A stretch of 26,036 nt of DNA from a bacterium (lineage in GTDB: Bacteria > UBP13 > UBA5359). A program made the position numbers and the translations under genes. Location of the stretch: positions 1 through 26,036 of the forward strand of contig JAQUEL010000018.1 of assembly GCA_028685295.1 (NCBI GenBank), read 5' to 3'. The notes below the pieces were generated by a model that was not told the DNA's origin, searched no databases, and saw only the letters and a list, made by a program, of their open reading frames with translations. How positions within the stretch are numbered: the first letter of the stretch is position 1; each line of letters starts with the position of its first letter. Positions 23,981 through 26,036 of the stretch are shown here, in pieces.

Positions 23981-25579
23981 ATGAAAATCCTGAAACAGAC
24001 AACCGGCGACCGGCAACCGGCAACCACGACAGAAGGTCGTAATTTCAAAAAAGTAGTCCTGATGATCCTAGACGGCTGGGGCATATCTAACAATAAGACC
24101 GGCAATGCCATCGCTTTGGCCTCCAAGCCCAATATGGATGCGCTTATGAAGCAGTATCCCGTAGCCAGGCTGCATTGCTCCGGCGAAGCGGTAGGTCTTC
24201 CGGAAGGACAGATGGGTAATTCTGAAGTGGGGCATCTCAATATCGGCGCCGGCAGGGTGGTATACCAGGATTTTGCAAGGATAGACAAGAGTATCAGAGA
24301 CGGAGACTTTTTTAATAATCCGCAACTCTTATCGGCTATCGATCATGCTCTGGTTGTCGGCGGTGCTCTGCATCTGGTCGGATTGCTCTCTGATGGTGGT
24401 GTGCATAGCCATATCAGGCATATCTATGCTCTATTAAAAATGGCTGAAAAGAAGGGCCTGAATAGGGTTTTTGTGCATGCTTTGCTGGACGGGCGTGACG
24501 TGCCTCCAGCCAGCGCCATACAGTATATAGATCAATTGGAGCAGAAGATGGCTGTGCTGGGCGTGGGGCGTATTGCCACTGTCATGGGGCGTTACTATGC
24601 CATGGATAGAGATAAACGTTGGGAGCGGGTATCAAGGGCATATAACGCTATGGTTAAGGGTGAGGGTTTGACTGCCGGCAGCGCACAAGGTGCTGTGGAG
24701 AGGTCCTATGAACGCGGCGAGATGGATGAGTTTGTTCAGCCCACCGTAATTCTTGATAACGCCGGCTGCTTTACAGGCAAGGTCTCCGATAATGATAGCA
24801 TGATATTCTTTAATTTTCGGCCGGATAGGGCCCGTGAAATAAGCCATGCCTTTGTAGATAAGGATTTCGCTTGCTTTGACCGGCAATACGTTAAGAACCT
24901 TTGCTATGTTTGCATGACTCAATATGATGAAACCATCGCTGCTCCTGTAGCTTATCCGCCACAGGATGTGAGGAATACCCTGGCAGAGTATCTCAGCCGT
25001 AACGGTTTCAGGCAACTGCATATTGCTGAAACGGAGAAGTATGCCCATGTTACCTTCTTTTTCAACGGCGGTGTTGAAGAGCCTTATCCGGGAGAAGAGA
25101 GGGTTCTTATACCTTCACCTAAAGTTGCTACTTATGATCTCAAGCCGGAAATGAGCGCTTACGAGATCACGGATATGCTGGTAAGCCTTCTGGAAGAGCA
25201 TAAATATGATTTCGTAGTTCTCAATTTTGCTAATCCTGATATGGTGGGTCATACCGGCATTCTGGAGGCAGCCATAAAAGCCGTTGAGGCTGTGGATGAT
25301 TGCATCGGCCGAGTAGTAAAGGCTGCTTCCGGCAATGGCTATATCCCCATCATTACTGCCGACCACGGCAATGCTGAAAAGATGCTGGATGAGGAGAGCG
25401 ATCAGCCCTTTACGGCTCATACCACGTATGATGTACCCTTCATAATCATCGATGATGAACGTAAATCTTTGCGCTCGGAAGGTATATTGGCAGATATCGC
25501 TCCGACAATCCTTGACCTTATGGGCCTGCCGGTGCCACCGGAGATGACCGGTAAATCGATGATCGAGAGATCTTTCTAG
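23981..25579 (+). CDS. gpmI: 2,3-bisphosphoglycerate-independent phosphoglycerate mutase
   Basis: GpmI interconverts 3- and 2-phosphoglycerate using a phosphoserine intermediate and two Mn ions. Visible motifs: LMILDGWG (metal Asp), [16 protein letters not shown] with the catalytic Ser at residue 81, [47 protein letters not shown] and [14 protein letters not shown] 23981 has GAGGG five bases upstream; ATG 23945 is a weaker alternative. The protein is 532 residues, about 19 longer at the N-terminus than usual (the Ser is normally near 62). Part of this extension is encoded by a heptamer repeat. Enolase, often next, is not here. Confidence 0.95.
   Translation: MKILKQTTGDRQPATTTEGRNFKKVVLMILDGWGISNNKTGNAIALASKPNMDALMKQYPVARLHCSGEAVGLPEGQMGNSEVGHLNIGAGRVVYQDFARIDKSIRDGDFFNNPQLLSAIDHALVVGGALHLVGLLSDGGVHSHIRHIYALLKMAEKKGLNRVFVHALLDGRDVPPASAIQYIDQLEQKMAVLGVGRIATVMGRYYAMDRDKRWERVSRAYNAMVKGEGLTAGSAQGAVERSYERGEMDEFVQPTVILDNAGCFTGKVSDNDSMIFFNFRPDRAREISHAFVDKDFACFDRQYVKNLCYVCMTQYDETIAAPVAYPPQDVRNTLAEYLSRNGFRQLHIAETEKYAHVTFFFNGGVEEPYPGEERVLIPSPKVATYDLKPEMSAYEITDMLVSLLEEHKYDFVVLNFANPDMVGHTGILEAAIKAVEAVDDCIGRVVKAASGNGYIPIITADHGNAEKMLDEESDQPFTAHTTYDVPFIIIDDERKSLRSEGILADIAPTILDLMGLPVPPEMTGKSMIERSF
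24002..24022 (+). repeat. Heptamer array inside the gpmI N-terminal coding region
   Basis: ACCGGCG, ACCGGCA and ACCGGCA follow in tandem, then ACCACG. The array encodes TGDRQPAT in the non-conserved extension of GpmI. The unit shares the CCGGCA core with the array before yvcK. Because seven is not a multiple of three, a change of one unit would shift the frame. Confidence 0.75.
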
Positions 25580-25597
25580 CACTGCTTCTTCGCTTCT

Positions 25598-25626
25598 TAT
25601 CCGGATAATCCGGTCGTTTCCCGGAT
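25598..25626. repeat. Cluster of CCGGAT inverted repeats after gpmI
   Basis: TTATCCGGATAA (25598-25609) is a palindrome, CCGGATAATCCGG (25601-25613) is a second overlapping one, and ATCCGG (25608-25613) can pair with CCGGAT (25621-25626). No T-tract follows. The remaining spacer to 25783 shows a TAGCATGCTA palindrome near 25733 and no convincing gene or terminator. Confidence 0.5.
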
Positions 25627-25783
25627 GTCGTCCAATGCCGGGGCAGGCAAAGCAATTGATGCGTCTCTTGTTGTCGGCGAAATATATTCTTGTTTGGCTG
25701 ATATAGCTGCATGGGGAGGCTAAGAGGCGCTAGCATGCTACAAAAACGATAGTCCGGAAGCGAAGTAATATTCCCATTCTGTC

Positions 25784-25812
25784 TTGTCACAAAATGATAA
25801 ATATGGTATTAT
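25784..25812 (+). promoter_or_regulatory. Sigma-A type promoter for tRNA-Ser
   Basis: TTGTCA (25784-25789) and TATTAT (25807-25812) have a 17-base spacer, each with five of six consensus positions. The predicted start near 25819 lies about nine bases before the mature tRNA 5' end. Confidence 0.8.
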
Positions 25813-25827
25813 GTCGCTACGGTTTTG

Positions 25828-25923
25828 GGAGAGATGGCCGAGCTGGCTGAAGGCGACCGCCTGCTAAGCGGTTATAGCGTCTAATGGGCGCTATCGAGGG
25901 TTCAAATCCCTCTCTCTCCGCCA
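25828..25923 (+). tRNA. tRNA-Ser(GCU), reads AGC and AGU codons
   Basis: A class II tRNA of 96 bases. The acceptor stem GGAGAGA pairs with TCTCTCC, the discriminator is G, and CCA is encoded. The anticodon stem ACCGC/GCGGT closes the loop CTGCTAA with anticodon GCT at 25863-25865. A long variable arm (ATAGCG with CGCTAT) is typical of tRNA-Ser. The T arm is GAGGG-TTCAAAT-CCCTC. It stands alone with its own promoter and terminator. Confidence 0.97.
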
Positions 25924-25934
25924 ACAATATCTAT

Positions 25935-25976
25935 AACCCGTTTCTTGAAAGTTGCACAGGAAGCGGGTTTTATTTT
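25935..25976 (+). terminator. Intrinsic terminator after tRNA-Ser
   Basis: AACCCGTTTCTT (25935-25946) pairs with AGGAAGCGGGTT (25958-25969), 12 bp with two G-U pairs and an 11-base loop, followed by TTATTTTA. Confidence 0.8.
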
Positions 25977-25982
25977 AGAAGG

Positions 25983-26033
25983 TTAGCAATACATATATCT
26001 TTGAACTACAATAAAAATGGAGAATAGGAGGAG
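25983..26033 (+). promoter_or_regulatory. Promoter and ribosome binding site of a gene beyond the window
   Basis: TTAGCA (25983-25988) and TACAAT (26007-26012) have an 18-base spacer. AGGAGGAG lies at 26026-26033, three bases before the window ends, so a start codon is expected just outside. The string AGGAGGAGATC is identical to that before gap. The gene itself is not visible. Confidence 0.5.
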
Positions 26034-26036
26034 ATC

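Noticed and set aside
25518-25790. A 90-codon minus-strand frame in the gpmI-tRNA spacer
   Set aside because: It overlaps the 3' end of gpmI, has no ribosome binding site I can support, and its composition is that of a random frame.

Overview
The window is a gene-dense stretch of a bacterial chromosome, almost certainly from a Firmicute of the class Clostridia or a close relative. The evidence is the combination of RNase Y, YmdB, RNase J, a SpoIIIE/FtsK translocase with short spacing to RimO, RapZ-YvcK, strong AGGAGG-type ribosome binding sites, and consensus sigma-A promoters with 17-bp spacers. All 23 protein genes and the single tRNA lie on the + strand. Seven of the 22 visible start codons are TTG and none is GTG. 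I would not name a genus from this sequence alone.

Layout. Positions 1-951 hold the 3' end of rny and then ymdB, separated by a strong intrinsic terminator. Positions 1006-6838 hold a ribosome/RNA-metabolism operon: rbfA, nrnA, truB, ribF, rpsO, pnp. The first four overlap or nearly abut. rpsO has its own promoter and a structured leader, and a terminator separates it from pnp. Positions 6853-9951 hold three steps of the diaminopimelate/lysine branch: dapB, asd, dapA. Positions 9948-15708 are a translationally coupled run: family-4 uracil-DNA glycosylase, rnj, ftsK/spoIIIE, rimO. Then come uvrC (15798-17696), a small YvlD-type membrane protein, rapZ and yvcK. Positions 20694-25579 hold the lower-glycolysis genes gap, pgk, tpiA and gpmI. 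The window closes with a tRNA-Ser(GCU) with its own promoter and terminator, and the promoter and ribosome binding site of a gene that begins beyond the end.

How they work together. The first half couples ribosome maturation (RbfA, TruB, S15, RimO) with RNA turnover (RNase Y, nanoRNase, PNPase, RNase J). The DAP branch feeds peptidoglycan and lysine, and RapZ and YvcK are linked to cell-envelope precursor control in other bacteria. Gap to GpmI carry glyceraldehyde-3-phosphate to 2-phosphoglycerate; enolase is not in the window.

The genes are ordinary; the interesting signals are in the spacers. They are: (1) an rpsO leader in which a UUCACC loop can pair either with a CGGUGG just upstream of the Shine-Dalgarno or with the Shine-Dalgarno itself, as expected for S15 autoregulation; (2) two diverged copies of one intergenic element, upstream of dapA and of pgk, with two conserved blocks (33 of 38 positions identical) and apparently compensatory changes, which I cannot match to a known riboswitch; (3) heptanucleotide repeat arrays in several spacers, one of which has been incorporated into the N-terminus of gpmI; (4) several perfect inverted repeats without U-tracts. 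I see no CRISPR array, insertion sequence, prophage or defence system here.
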